NCBI GenBank assembly: GCA_919901855.1
Contig: CAKKQC010000010.1
Coordinates: 124,001 to 188,000 of the forward strand
From: a bacterium
GTDB taxonomy: Bacteria > Oederibacteriota > CAKKQC01
Direction: 5' to 3'
Length of the DNA: 64,000 nt
The position numbers and the translations under genes were made by a program. The notes below the pieces were generated by a model. The model did no database searches. It was not told where the DNA came from and saw only the letters and a list, made by a program, of their open reading frames with translations. Below, in pieces: positions 1 to 9,288 of this stretch (positions are counted from its first letter, which is position 1; each line of letters opens with the position of its first letter).

Positions 1-2
1 TG

Positions 3-2270
3 TTCGTTCCATTCCTTCTGGCGGGAGCCGTGGCCTTCGCGGCGGCCGGCCTCCGGGCGGCAATTCGCGGCCGTGCCTGGGAGGTATTCCGGCCGGAGGG
101 GCCGGACGCGCAGCTTCCCGCCGCGCTCTGCGGCGTGGCGGTGGCGGCCGGCTGGCTCCTCTCTCGCCTCCCCGACTTCTACGAGGACACGGCCGTCCAG
201 CACTTCGCGATCCCCGAGCAGTGCGCGGCCGTCCACCGGCTGTTCTCGGAGGCGTCGAACACGCTCTGGCATCTCTCGCTGGGGGGCGAGATGCTCTATC
301 TGCCGCTGTGGGTGCTTGGCGGGATCACGGCGGCCAAGCTCGCGAACGTGGCCGTGGCCGCGATCCTCCTGCTCGTGACGCGCCGGCTCGCCGGTGCGTT
401 GGGAGCGGACCGGGCCGCGTCGTGGTGGGCGGCCGTGGGGTTGGGCTCGGTCGCGTTTCTGCCCGGGTCCTGCTGGGCGGGGAAGAACGACCTCGTCGCC
501 GTCCTGTTCTTCGTCGCGAGTGTCTGGGGGGTCGCGTCCGCTCGGGACGGGGGGGCGGCGTGGTGGGGCGTGGCGGGCTGGTGCCTGGGGCTGGCCGGAG
601 GGGTGAAGTACACGGTCGCGTACCTCGTTCCCGGACTGCTCGCGGCGGCATGGTGGCCCGGGGGCGTGAAGCCCGCCCGCCGCGCCTTCGTCCCGGTCGC
701 GGGACTGGCCGTGTTACCCGTCGCCGGATGGTTCGTCCGGAACTGGCTCACGATCGGCAACCCGTTCCACCCCGTGCTCTCGGGAGTCTTCCCGGAGCCC
801 TTCTGGTCGCCCTTCCATGCCCACGCGATGGCCGCGGGTCGGCACGCCTTCTCGTCGGCCGAGGTGAAGTCCGCCTGGTACCCGCTGTTCGCGCCCTGGG
901 ATGTCGCGCTCGATCCGCAGTTCGGGTCGCCCCTGATCGCGATCGTCCTGCCCGGCGCGTTGATCCTGTCGCCCGGACCGGCCGCGTGGCGCGTGCTGCT
1001 CGGGGTCGGGTACGGGTGCTGGGCGTGCAGCGAGCGGTTCGGCCGGTATCTCGCTCCGCTCCTGCCCATCGTTGCCGCCGCCGGCGCCCCCGCGGTCCTG
1101 CGCCTGGCGGTCGGCCGCAGCGCCGCGTGGGCGCGAGGGTTCGCCGCCGGGCTCGTCGTCTGGACGGTGGTGGCCAGTGCCGCGGCGCGCCTCGCGCCCT
1201 CGGGGTGGCGCGTGGTCCTGGGCCAGACGACGCCCGCCGCCTACCTGCGCGCGCGATACACGACGTGGGATGATGCGCGCCGGTGGGCCGCGGCGCGGAC
1301 TACCCTCCGGGAACGGCTCCTGCTGACCGGCGACGAACGTCGCCTCTGGTTCGGGGGACGGGTCCTGACCTCCGGCGGGGTCGCGGAACCGATGTGGCGC
1401 CTCACGCTCGAGTCCGCATCGCCGGCCGACCTGCGCCGGCGCCTCCGCGAGTTGGGGCTGCGGTTCCTCCTGCACAACCACGTGCAGGCGGCGTATCGGA
1501 GCCTGACGTGGATCGCGTCGCCCGAATGGTCGCCGCGCCAGCTCGTCGTGTACCGGGACTTCATGCGGCGGTACGCCCGTCCGGTCTACTTCCAATCCAG
1601 GGTCGACTTCGCGAACGGCGGGTTCGCGGGCTGGATCTTCGAGACGCTGCCGGGGTTCCCCGGATTCGCCGTCTCGTGCCTGCCGCAGGCCGAGGGGCGC
1701 TTCCGCGGCACGCTCGAGCGGATCGCCGCCGGCCGGGCGGAGGAGGCGCTGGGCGAGGCCCGCCGCGTCGGCGTGCCGGGCGGCGCTGTCCTGGTGGAGG
1801 ACGAGATCCTCGGCTACTGCGAGATGGCCGTCGGCCGGGTGGACCGGGCGAGGCGGGTGTTCAGGGAGGGCCTCGACACCGGGTTCGCGATGCGCGGGGC
1901 GTACAGCGGCTACGCGAGTTGTCTCGCGGCGGCCGGCGATCTGGACGGCGCGATCCGCTGGAAGGCGCGCGAGTGGCTCTACCTCGAGCTGGACGAGACC
2001 CTCGGGGAGCTGGCCCGGCTGCTCTCCGCACGGGCGCAGGAGCGGCACCTGCCGCAGGGCCGCTGGGGGCCGGCGGCGCGGGACCTGGGCCGGGTGGCCA
2101 CGCTCCGGCCCGGCGACTGGCGCTCCTTGGGCCTCGCGGCGGCCGCGCTGGAACGGCTCGGGCGCCGCGGGGAGGCCTGCTGGTATGCCCGTCGCGCGCT
2201 GGCTCTGGCTCCCGGCGCGCCCGGCCTCGCGGAGCTTGCAGGGCGTCTGGAGGGTACAATAACGAAATGA
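3..2270 (+). CDS. Membrane glycosyltransferase-like protein with C-terminal TPR region (5' truncated)
   Basis: The frame is open to the left edge of the window, and the first residues already look like a membrane segment, so the start lies outside; an internal GTG at 30 is available but need not be the start. The first roughly 400 residues hold many hydrophobic segments and a motif of the type VRNWLTIGNPFHPV, common in GT-C/PMT_2-like polytopic glycosyltransferases that use lipid-linked sugars. A soluble part follows, and the last 170 residues have TPR-like helical repeats (alanine, glycine and leucine spaced as in TPR). The stop overlaps the argF start (ATGA). The substrate is unknown. The fold assignment is inferred from topology rather than from a catalytic motif I could pin down. 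Confidence 0.55.
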   Translation, partial: FVPFLLAGAVAFAAAGLRAAIRGRAWEVFRPEGPDAQLPAALCGVAVAAGWLLSRLPDFYEDTAVQHFAIPEQCAAVHRLFSEASNTLWHLSLGGEMLYLPLWVLGGITAAKLANVAVAAILLLVTRRLAGALGADRAASWWAAVGLGSVAFLPGSCWAGKNDLVAVLFFVASVWGVASARDGGAAWWGVAGWCLGLAGGVKYTVAYLVPGLLAAAWWPGGVKPARRAFVPVAGLAVLPVAGWFVRNWLTIGNPFHPVLSGVFPEPFWSPFHAHAMAAGRHAFSSAEVKSAWYPLFAPWDVALDPQFGSPLIAIVLPGALILSPGPAAWRVLLGVGYGCWACSERFGRYLAPLLPIVAAAGAPAVLRLAVGRSAAWARGFAAGLVVWTVVASAAARLAPSGWRVVLGQTTPAAYLRARYTTWDDARRWAAARTTLRERLLLTGDERRLWFGGRVLTSGGVAEPMWRLTLESASPADLRRRLRELGLRFLLHNHVQAAYRSLTWIASPEWSPRQLVVYRDFMRRYARPVYFQSRVDFANGGFAGWIFETLPGFPGFAVSCLPQAEGRFRGTLERIAAGRAEEALGEARRVGVPGGAVLVEDEILGYCEMAVGRVDRARRVFREGLDTGFAMRGAYSGYASCLAAAGDLDGAIRWKAREWLYLELDETLGELARLLSARAQERHLPQGRWGPAARDLGRVATLRPGDWRSLGLAAAALERLGRRGEACWYARRALALAPGAPGLAELAGRLEGTITK

Positions 2271-3196
2271 TCCGTCACCTGCTGTCGATCTCGGACCTGA
2301 CCGCCCGGGACATCGAGGGGCTCCTGGCCCTCACGGCACGGTGCAAGGGGAACGGAGCGTCCTTCGGCCGGGCGCTGGCGGGGAAGGCCGTGGCGCTCAT
2401 TTTCGAGAAGTCCTCGACCCGGACCCGGCTCGCCTGCGAGGTCGCGGTCGGGCGGCTCGGCGGCCGGCCGGTCACGATCGCGGGAACGGACCTCCAGGTC
2501 GGCCGGGGCGAGACCCTCGAGGACACCGCCCGGATCTTCTCCCGGTTCGTCGACGCCGTCTGCTGGCGGACGACCGGGCACGACCGGCTGGAAGCCTTCG
2601 CCAAGGTGGCCACCATTCCGGTCATCAACACGCTGTCCGACGCCGAGCACCCGTGCCAGATTCTGGCCGACCTCTTCACGATCCGGGAGCGGTTCGGCCG
2701 GGGCCGGTGGCCGTCGGTGGCCTTCGTCGGGGACGCCGGCAACAACGTTGCCCACTCCTGGCTCCTGGCCGCCGGAACCCTGGGGATGGACCTGCGGCTC
2801 GCCTACCCGTCCCGGCACCAGCCGGACCTCGCGGTCCGGACCGCGGCGGCGAAGCTCGCGAAGGCCTCGGGGGCGAAGCTGACCTTCACGAACGACCCGG
2901 CCGAGGCGGCGAAGGGGGCAGACGTCCTCTACACCGACGTCTGGGTGAGCATGGGGCAGGAGGCCGAGCGCGGCGAGCGGCTGAAGCTCTTCCGGCCCTA
3001 CCAGATCGGCGCCAAGCTCATGAAGCTGGCGTCCGTGCGGGCCGTGGTCATGCACTGCCTGCCCGCGCACCGAGGAGAGGAACTGACGGCCGAAGTCATG
3101 GACTCGGAAAAGTCGATCGTCTTCGACCAGGCAGAGAACCGCCTCTACAACGCGATGGCGGCCCTGCTGTGGTGTACCGGAGGAGGCAAGTCATGA
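2267..3196 (+). CDS. argF: Ornithine carbamoyltransferase
   Basis: A 309-residue protein of normal family length that transfers the carbamoyl group from carbamoyl phosphate to ornithine to give citrulline (arginine biosynthesis, cytoplasm). The carbamoyl-phosphate loop is present as EKSSTRTR near residues 46-53. HPCQ lies near 126 and HCLPAHR near 263, the latter holding the ornithine-site cysteine. The DVWVSMGQE segment near 225 is typical of OTC rather than aspartate carbamoyltransferase. It overlaps the upstream gene by 4 bp and argG by 4 bp (TCATGA), so translation of argF and argG is probably coupled. An AGGAGG lies inside its 3' end and serves argG. Confidence 0.95.
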   Translation: MIRHLLSISDLTARDIEGLLALTARCKGNGASFGRALAGKAVALIFEKSSTRTRLACEVAVGRLGGRPVTIAGTDLQVGRGETLEDTARIFSRFVDAVCWRTTGHDRLEAFAKVATIPVINTLSDAEHPCQILADLFTIRERFGRGRWPSVAFVGDAGNNVAHSWLLAAGTLGMDLRLAYPSRHQPDLAVRTAAAKLAKASGAKLTFTNDPAEAAKGADVLYTDVWVSMGQEAERGERLKLFRPYQIGAKLMKLASVRAVVMHCLPAHRGEELTAEVMDSEKSIVFDQAENRLYNAMAALLWCTGGGKS

Positions 3197-4374
3197 AGGT
3201 GGTACTGGCATACTCGGGCGGTCTGGACACGTCGGTCATGATTCCTTGGATCAAGGAACGGTACGGTTGCGAGGTGGTCGCGTTCGTGGCCGATGTCGGC
3301 CAGGGCGACGACATGGGGAAGGTGAAGGCCAAGGCGATCCGGACGGGCGCGTCGAAGTGCGTGGTCCGGGACCTCCAGGCGGAGTTCCTCCGGGACTTCG
3401 CGTTTCCCGCCCTCCGGGCGGGCGCGGTCTACGAGGGCAAGTACCTGCTCGGGACCGCGATCGCGCGGCCGTGCATCGCGAAGGCCCAGGTCGAGGTCGC
3501 GCTGGCCGAGCGGGCGGACGCGGTGGCGCACGGGGCGACGGGGAAGGGCAACGACCAGGTCCGGTTCGAGATGGCGTACATGGCCCTCGCGCCGTCGCTG
3601 AAGGTCATCGCGCCGTGGCGGGAGTGGGACCTCAAGTCCCGGTCGGACGAGTTCGCCTACGCGGAGGCGCGGGGCATCCCGGTCCCGGTGACCCGGAAGT
3701 CGCCGTACTCGATGGACACGAACCTGTGGCACAACTCGATCGAGGGCGGCGAGCTCGAGGAGCTTTCCCGGGTTCTGCCCGACTCGGCGCTCCGGGTCGT
3801 GACGCCCCCGGCGCGGTGCCCGGCCCGGGGGGCGACCGTCCGGATCGGGTTCCTGCGGGGGATTCCGGTGTCGGTCAACGGCCGGAAGACTTCCCCCGTG
3901 CCCCTGGTGCAGGCGCTCAACCGGCTCGGGGCCGCGCACGGGATCGGGGTCGTGGACTGCGTCGAGAACCGGCTGGTGGGGATGAAGTCCCGGGGCGTAT
4001 ATGAGACGCCGGGGGGCACGCTCCTGCACGCCGCCCTGAACGAACTCGTGGCCGTCTGTCTCGACCGGGAGACGGCGCGGGTGCGGCAGACGCTCGCGCT
4101 CAAGTACGCGGAGATGGTCTACTACGGCCAGTGGTTCACTCCCCTGCGGGATGCGCTCGATGCGTTCATGGCCGCTTCGGCGCGGCCGCTGACGGGCGAG
4201 GTGACCCTCGGCGTGGGCCGGGGGTTGATCCGGATCCTCAAGCGGGCCTCGCCCTTCGCCCGGTACCGGGCCTCGTTGGCGACATTCGAGGAAGGGGAGG
4301 CCTACAACCACGGCCACGCCGAGGGGTTCATCCGGCTCTTCGGGCTGCCCTTCCGGGGAGGAAGCCGGGCGTGA
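3193..4374 (+). CDS. argG: Argininosuccinate synthase
   Basis: A 393-residue protein that joins citrulline and aspartate using ATP, the step after OTC. The N-terminus carries the N-type ATP pyrophosphatase P-loop, AYSGGLDTSV (residues 5-14). GATGKGNDQVRFE near residue 117 and the YSMDTNLWHNSIEGGELE region near 175 are family signatures. The ATG at 3193 follows AGGAGG at 3181-3186 and overlaps the argF stop. The stop overlaps the GTG of the next gene by 4 bp, so the arginine genes sit at the head of a longer coupled run that continues into secreted TPR and propeller proteins of unrelated function. No argH or argJ is in view. Confidence 0.95.
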   Translation: MKVVLAYSGGLDTSVMIPWIKERYGCEVVAFVADVGQGDDMGKVKAKAIRTGASKCVVRDLQAEFLRDFAFPALRAGAVYEGKYLLGTAIARPCIAKAQVEVALAERADAVAHGATGKGNDQVRFEMAYMALAPSLKVIAPWREWDLKSRSDEFAYAEARGIPVPVTRKSPYSMDTNLWHNSIEGGELEELSRVLPDSALRVVTPPARCPARGATVRIGFLRGIPVSVNGRKTSPVPLVQALNRLGAAHGIGVVDCVENRLVGMKSRGVYETPGGTLLHAALNELVAVCLDRETARVRQTLALKYAEMVYYGQWFTPLRDALDAFMAASARPLTGEVTLGVGRGLIRILKRASPFARYRASLATFEEGEAYNHGHAEGFIRLFGLPFRGGSRA

Positions 4375-5543
4375 ATTCGAGGGCGCTCTCCGCGCTCGCC
4401 TTGGCTCTGATGCTGGCGGAGGCGTCTTCCGCCGCGAACTCGGCACCGCCGGTGCGGGCGACTAGCCCGGTGCCGGCTGCGGTGCCGTCTCAACCCGAGG
4501 GGCCGGCTACCGCGGCTGAGATCGAGGCGGGCATCAGCCGGGCGGTGGAGCTCCGCGTGGGGAAGGGCTACGACGAGGCGCTCGCCCAGCTCGCCGCCGT
4601 GGAGACCCGGCTCGCGGGACTGGACCGGTCCGACCCGTCCGCCGCGGACGCGCGCGCCGAGGTCGGGTACCAGCGCGGCCTCGTGCTCCAGGAGGCGGGG
4701 CGGCTGGCGGACGCGGCGGGAGCCTTCGACGGCGTGGCCCGGCACCTGCCGTCCACGTCGGTGGCCGGGCACGCCCGCTTGAGTCTGGCGGAGGTCCAGA
4801 TCCGGCTGGAACGGCCCGACGACGCGGCCGAGACCTACCGCAGTGTGCTGCGCGAGAACCCCAAGCTCGCGGGCGCGGCCCTGCTCGGGCTGGCGGGCCT
4901 GGAGGAATCGCGGGGACATGTGGTCGAGGCGGCCCGCGCCTACCGGAACATCGTGAGGAACTTCCCGTCCGCGGCCGAGACGCCTTCGGCGAAGAAGTCC
5001 CTGGAGGCCGTCTGCGGTCGCCTGCTCGAGGGTAAGCCGAGCACGACGATGCTGGAGGAGATCGTGGCGCGGGGGGACTGCCTCATGGACGCCAATCGCG
5101 CTCCGGAGGCGGAAGCCCTCTACCAGGCCACGCTAAAGCGGCGCATGCCGCCCGAAGAGCGGGTGAGCCTGCTCATGGCGCTCGGACAGGCGCTCGACGC
5201 GCAGGACCGGACCGCCGCGTCCGAGCGCGTGTACCGGCAGGTCGTGAAGCTGACCCCGGGGACGCCGGAGGCGGCCTGGGCCCAGATGACGATCGTCCAG
5301 GGCTTCCTCGACCGCGGCCGTTTGAGCGAGGCGGTGCGCGAGCTCGAGCGGATCGTGAAGGCCTACCCCGGCACCCCGGCCCAGGCCCAGGCGCAGTTCG
5401 AGGCGGGGTCCGTCTACGAGGCGCTGAGGAATCCGAAGAAGGCCGAGGAGGCGTATCGCAAGGTGCTCGAGCTCGCGCCGCAATCGCCCTGGGGGCTCGA
5501 GGCCCAGTCGTGCCTCGTGCGCATGGTGGAGCAGAAGCCCTGA
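4371..5543 (+). CDS. Secreted TPR-repeat protein
   Basis: Predicted 390 residues. A GTG start overlapping the argG stop gives a good Sec signal peptide (MNSRALSALALALMLAEASSA). A short Pro/Ala linker follows, then about 330 residues of tetratricopeptide repeats, clearest at residues 110-250 and 300-380 (patterns such as AEEAYRKVLELAPQSPWG). It probably acts in the periplasm as a scaffold or assembly factor, but no partner can be named. Its linker shares a near-identical DNA stretch with the proline-rich gene at 16961. An in-frame start further upstream would lie inside argG and is rejected because it would remove the signal peptide. Confidence 0.7.
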   Translation: MNSRALSALALALMLAEASSAANSAPPVRATSPVPAAVPSQPEGPATAAEIEAGISRAVELRVGKGYDEALAQLAAVETRLAGLDRSDPSAADARAEVGYQRGLVLQEAGRLADAAGAFDGVARHLPSTSVAGHARLSLAEVQIRLERPDDAAETYRSVLRENPKLAGAALLGLAGLEESRGHVVEAARAYRNIVRNFPSAAETPSAKKSLEAVCGRLLEGKPSTTMLEEIVARGDCLMDANRAPEAEALYQATLKRRMPPEERVSLLMALGQALDAQDRTAASERVYRQVVKLTPGTPEAAWAQMTIVQGFLDRGRLSEAVRELERIVKAYPGTPAQAQAQFEAGSVYEALRNPKKAEEAYRKVLELAPQSPWGLEAQSCLVRMVEQKP

Positions 5544-7012
5544 CGTCCCGCTCGACGCTCCTCGCCGCCCTCTCGATCGTGGCCCTGTCCGGCGCCGCCG
5601 TGACGGCGACAGCCGAGACGGCATCACAGCCGGCCATGGGCTCATCGGCTGCACCGGCGATGCCGACGGTGCCGCCGTTGCCGCCGTTGCCGCCGTTGCA
5701 GGCCCGGGATCTCCTGCCCAGGATCCTGTGGTCGCGCTCCCTGCCGGACTCGCCGGCCGGCGGCCCCGCCGCGGGCGGCGGGCTCGTTTACGTGGCCTTC
5801 GTGGACGATACCCTGCGGGCGTACCACATGGCGGATGGGGCCGAGGCGTGGAAGCGCGCCCTGGGCAGCTCGGCGCAGACCGGGCCCGCGTACGTCAAGG
5901 GCCTCGTCATCCTCGCCGACACGTCGAGGCGCCTGCGCGCGTTCGACGCGGCGACGGGGGAGCCGAAGTGGGAGGCGTCGCTCGCGGCGCAGGCGACCTC
6001 CGAAATCGGCGTGAGCGAGACGCTCCTGTGTCTGGGTGAGGGCAACCGGACCTGCGCGGCCTACGGCACCGCCGACGGGAAGCCGCTCTGGCGGGTGACC
6101 ATGCGGGGCGACGTCGTGGGCGCCCCGTTCATCGGCGACTCGTCGGTCGTGTTCGGGGACACGGGACATGCCCTGTACGCCGTCGCGAAGCTCTCGGGAG
6201 AGGTCTCCCGGCAGATCATCCTTTCCGGCGAGGTGTACGGCCGGGTGGGCGGCGAGCCGGGCGGGGCGTCCCGCTCCCTCGTGGCTGTCGGCACGCACGA
6301 CGGCCGCGTGCACGGGATCACGGCCGTCTGGGACCGGCACTGGGCGGCCCGGGTTCGGGGCATCGTCCGGGGCGCGCCGCTCGTGCGGCCCGAGGCCGTC
6401 TACGCCGGGAGCGACGAGAGCGTGGTCTACGAGATCGACAAGGGGGACGGCACGGTCCGCTGGGCGGCCGGCGTGGGCGGCCCCGTGGTCGAACGGATAT
6501 CGCTCCAGCCGTGGGGGCTCATGGTGCCGGCGGGCGGGGCCGTCAGCGTGCTCGAGCCGAAGTCCGGTAGACTTATCGAGGACCTGCCGGTCGGTGGCAC
6601 GATCGTCGGGATGGCGGAAGAGGCCGGGACGATCGTGGTGGCGACGTCGAACGGAAAGCTGGCCGCTGCGGGCGTCCGGGTGCCCGAGAAGGTCGAAGCT
6701 CCGAAGAAGCCGGCCGGCCTCGTGTCCGTGATCGTGGATCCGACGATCGTGGTGCCGAAGAAGGGCCTGGGGACCGTGGTCACGTTCTCGCTGACCGAGC
6801 CGCGGTCGCTGGTCGTCGATGTGGCGGACGCGCGTGGCCGTAGGGTCCGGTTGCTCGCGAACCGGGATCGCGCGTGGCCGGATACGTACCGGTACGAATG
6901 GGATGGCATGACCGAGGGGAAAAAGCCGGCGGTGCCGGGTGTCTACCGCGTCCGGGTTGTGGCCGGAGAGGAGGAAGTCAGCGTGGGGATCGAAGTGGCG
7001 GGGCCGCGATGA
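5510..7012 (+). CDS. Secreted PQQ-type beta-propeller protein with FlgD-like C-terminal domain
   Basis: About 490-500 residues. After a signal peptide and a short PLPPLPPL linker, residues 60-390 contain repeated blades of the PQQ/BamB type (for example DTLRAYHMADGAEAWKRA and KLSGEV). The last 90 residues look like an FlgD Ig-like domain ending VPGVYRVRVVAGEEEV. No quinoprotein dehydrogenase catalytic residues were recognised, so a structural or assembly role is more likely than an enzyme. Start choice is uncertain: GTG at 5510 adds ten residues before the signal peptide, while a CTG at 5540 would overlap the previous stop (CTGA) and give a cleaner signal sequence. The stop overlaps the next ATG by 4 bp. 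Confidence 0.65.
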   Translation: MPRAHGGAEALTSRSTLLAALSIVALSGAAVTATAETASQPAMGSSAAPAMPTVPPLPPLPPLQARDLLPRILWSRSLPDSPAGGPAAGGGLVYVAFVDDTLRAYHMADGAEAWKRALGSSAQTGPAYVKGLVILADTSRRLRAFDAATGEPKWEASLAAQATSEIGVSETLLCLGEGNRTCAAYGTADGKPLWRVTMRGDVVGAPFIGDSSVVFGDTGHALYAVAKLSGEVSRQIILSGEVYGRVGGEPGGASRSLVAVGTHDGRVHGITAVWDRHWAARVRGIVRGAPLVRPEAVYAGSDESVVYEIDKGDGTVRWAAGVGGPVVERISLQPWGLMVPAGGAVSVLEPKSGRLIEDLPVGGTIVGMAEEAGTIVVATSNGKLAAAGVRVPEKVEAPKKPAGLVSVIVDPTIVVPKKGLGTVVTFSLTEPRSLVVDVADARGRRVRLLANRDRAWPDTYRYEWDGMTEGKKPAVPGVYRVRVVAGEEEVSVGIEVAGPR

Positions 7013-7458
7013 CGGCGTTGAGCGAGGTGACGGGGGAAGCGGGAACACTCCTGGCGGGTCTGCGGGAGGAGGTAGTGATCTACGGGAGCGTCCTGGCCAT
7101 CTCGGGCGAGGAGCTCAAGCTCGTTAAGGATGCCGAGCTGGAGCAGGCGACGCAGATGCTGACGAAGAAACAGCAGATGCTCGAGGACATCGCGAACATC
7201 GAGAGCCGGGTCAAGCCGATGAAGGAGAAGTGGCCCTCGATCCGCGCGTCCCTCCCCGCGCCGGCGCAGGGTCAGTTCGCGGACGTGCTCCGGAACCTCT
7301 CCGACCTGCTCGAGCGCCTGATTTCGATCGAGCGCGAGACGGAGGAGATCCTCGCGCGCCAGATCGCGATCGTGAAGAAGGGCGCGGGAGCGGCCGCCGC
7401 CGAGGACCGGGCGAAGAAGGCCTACGGCGCGCAGAAGGACCGGGAAGGCAAGAAGTAA
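7009..7458 (+). CDS. Small FlgN-like coiled-coil protein
   Basis: A 149-residue, charged, helical cytoplasmic protein with no signal peptide. Heptad-like leucine spacing over residues 15-70 and 85-125 resembles the FlgN/FliT type of secretion chaperone in length and layout. No flagellar gene is in view, and I saw no diagnostic residue, so the family link is tentative. It is translationally coupled to the propeller gene upstream (ATGA overlap). The TAA stop is followed after one base by the apparent start of the membrane gene at 7460. Confidence 0.45.
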   Translation: MTALSEVTGEAGTLLAGLREEVVIYGSVLAISGEELKLVKDAELEQATQMLTKKQQMLEDIANIESRVKPMKEKWPSIRASLPAPAQGQFADVLRNLSDLLERLISIERETEEILARQIAIVKKGAGAAAAEDRAKKAYGAQKDREGKK

Positions 7459-7459
7459 G

Positions 7460-8428
7460 ATCGACAACCTGACCCATTCCCTCGTCGGGGCGGCCATCGC
7501 CGAGGCCGGCCCCCGCCGCCGGTGGGGCGGTGCCGCGTTCTGGCTGCTCGTGATCGCCTCCAACCTTCCGGACCTCGACGCCGTCACGTTCCTCGGGGGC
7601 TACGACTACATGGTGTTCGGCCGCCGGACCATTACCCACTCGGTCCTGATCATGCCGTTCCTCGCCCTCGGGCTCGCGCTCGCCTTCCGCCGCTGGACCT
7701 CGTTAAAGGATCCCGGCCCCCTGATCGGCCTCTCCCTGCTCGGCGTGTTCCTGCACACCGGGCTGGACCTTTTCAATTCCTGGGGTGTCGAGGTGTTTGC
7801 GCCGCTCTCGGCCGCCCGGTTCGGCATCGGCTGGCTCGGCATCGTCGATCCATGGATCTGGGCCATCCTGGGCGTGGGGCTGATCGCCGGACTGATCCGC
7901 CCCGTCTGGTCGCTTGCGGCCAACCGGATCGCCCTCGGTCTGCTCGTTCCGTGGATCATGTTCTGCGGGGCCGGCCACGGACTCGCCATCGCGCACTTCC
8001 GCGAGTCGATCAGCCGGCTTCGCGTGCGGCCCGACCGCATCGAGGCGTACGCCCAGCTCATGGAGCCGCTGCGCTGGTCCGTGGTCGCCTCGACGCCCGC
8101 CGCCTACTACCAGGGAGACGTGCACGCGCTGGCGGGGCTCCAGGGCCGGGTCCGCGTCTTCTTCCGCACCGAGATCCCGGAGCCGCTGCGGGGCCCGTTC
8201 ACGGCGTCGTACTTCGCGTGGGCTTCCGCGCCGCTCGTCCGGCCGCTCTCGGCCGACCAGGGCGGCGGCCTTGCCCTCGTGGACCTCCGGTTCGTGAACC
8301 GGATCGGCGGCATGCCCTTCGTCGCCCGGCTCTACACGGACCCCCTGGGCCGGCCCGCGCACACGTGGCTGGCCTGGCAGCTCACGGCGCCCGCGGCCGA
8401 CCAGGAGTACGAGCTCCCGCGGCTGTGA
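7460..8428 (+). CDS. YdjM-family (DUF457-like) integral membrane protein, apparent non-ATG start
   Basis: A polytopic membrane protein of about 322 residues. The N-terminus reads DNLTHSLVGAAIAEAG, followed by NLPDLD and TITHS: the conserved aspartate/histidine pattern of the YdjM/LexA-regulated membrane hydrolase family. The first ATG or GTG in frame is the GTG at 7550, but that would delete the conserved THSLVG segment. Homology therefore points to a start at the ATC at 7460, one base after the upstream TAA (or a CTG at 7469). The C-terminal 100 residues look periplasmic. The stop overlaps the GTG of the next gene. Confidence 0.65.
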   Translation: MDNLTHSLVGAAIAEAGPRRRWGGAAFWLLVIASNLPDLDAVTFLGGYDYMVFGRRTITHSVLIMPFLALGLALAFRRWTSLKDPGPLIGLSLLGVFLHTGLDLFNSWGVEVFAPLSAARFGIGWLGIVDPWIWAILGVGLIAGLIRPVWSLAANRIALGLLVPWIMFCGAGHGLAIAHFRESISRLRVRPDRIEAYAQLMEPLRWSVVASTPAAYYQGDVHALAGLQGRVRVFFRTEIPEPLRGPFTASYFAWASAPLVRPLSADQGGGLALVDLRFVNRIGGMPFVARLYTDPLGRPAHTWLAWQLTAPAADQEYELPRL

Positions 8429-9279
8429 TCAGCTCCCGGGTGGCCGTCATCGGACATCGGGGGGCGTCGTTCTGGGCCCCCGAGGAGACCGCGCCAGCGT
8501 TCCTGCTCGCGCGCGAACTGGGGGCGGACTGGCTCGAGATGGACATCCAGCGGACGAAGGACGGTGTCCTCATCGCGCACCACGACGGCGACCTTGCCCG
8601 GACCACGGACTGCGCTACGGTCTTCCCGGGCCGGGAGCGGGACGGGGTGCACACTTTCACGTGGGACGAGGTCCGGCGGCTCGACGCTGGGAGCTGGTTC
8701 AACGCCAAGCAACGGGACCGGGCCCGGGAGTCGTTCCGGGGTCTGGTAATCCAGCGGCTGGAGGACGTGATCGGGATCGGGGAGAAGGGCGCGCCGGCGC
8801 AGGGCCTCTATATTGAGACCAAGCTGGCATCCCGGTTCCCGGGCATCGAGGAGGAACTCGTCGGCCTGTTGCGGAATCGCGGCTGGTTCGGCCGGACGCA
8901 TTTCCAGTCGTTCGAGCCCGACAGCCTCGAGCGGCTTCGGGAGCTGGCGCCCGGCGTGCCCTCGACATATCTGATCAGGGCGTCCATGGTGCGGCAGCAA
9001 GGGTGGCGGCGGCTCCTGCACGACGCCTGCCGGATCGCGACCGTTATCGGCCCGGATCTCGGGTGCATGGTCCGCCGGCACTGGGTCGTGGGGGAGGCGC
9101 ACCGCCTCGGGCTTGAGGTCCATCCCTGGACCGTGGACCCAAAATGGATGATGCGGCTGGCGCTGGGGCTGGGCGCCGACGGGCTCTTCACGAACCGGTG
9201 CGACGTCATGCTGAAACACGTGGGCCGGCCGGGCCCGGCCGTCGATTCGCTCTGGGAGCGGATCGGCTACAAGCGGTAG
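8425..9279 (+). CDS. Glycerophosphodiester phosphodiesterase
   Basis: A 284-residue GDPD-family TIM barrel that hydrolyses glycerophosphodiesters to glycerol 3-phosphate and an alcohol. The catalytic pattern is clear: GHRGAS near residue 10 with PEETAPAF close by, then EMDIQRTKDGVLIAHHD (residues 40-56) with the metal-binding Glu/Asp and the second His. A Lys in IETKLASRF and a Glu/Ser pair in FQSFEPDS follow, as in the family. No signal peptide, so probably cytoplasmic. GTG start overlaps the previous stop (GTGA). The gap to tyrS is 9 bp. Confidence 0.88.
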   Translation: MISSRVAVIGHRGASFWAPEETAPAFLLARELGADWLEMDIQRTKDGVLIAHHDGDLARTTDCATVFPGRERDGVHTFTWDEVRRLDAGSWFNAKQRDRARESFRGLVIQRLEDVIGIGEKGAPAQGLYIETKLASRFPGIEEELVGLLRNRGWFGRTHFQSFEPDSLERLRELAPGVPSTYLIRASMVRQQGWRRLLHDACRIATVIGPDLGCMVRRHWVVGEAHRLGLEVHPWTVDPKWMMRLALGLGADGLFTNRCDVMLKHVGRPGPAVDSLWERIGYKR

Positions 9280-9288
9280 AATCGTCAT

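Noticed and set aside
5510-7012. PQQ-dependent dehydrogenase
   Set aside because: Propeller blades are present, but no catalytic Asp/Cys pattern or calcium/PQQ-site block was seen, and the C-terminus is FlgD-like; a structural propeller is more likely.
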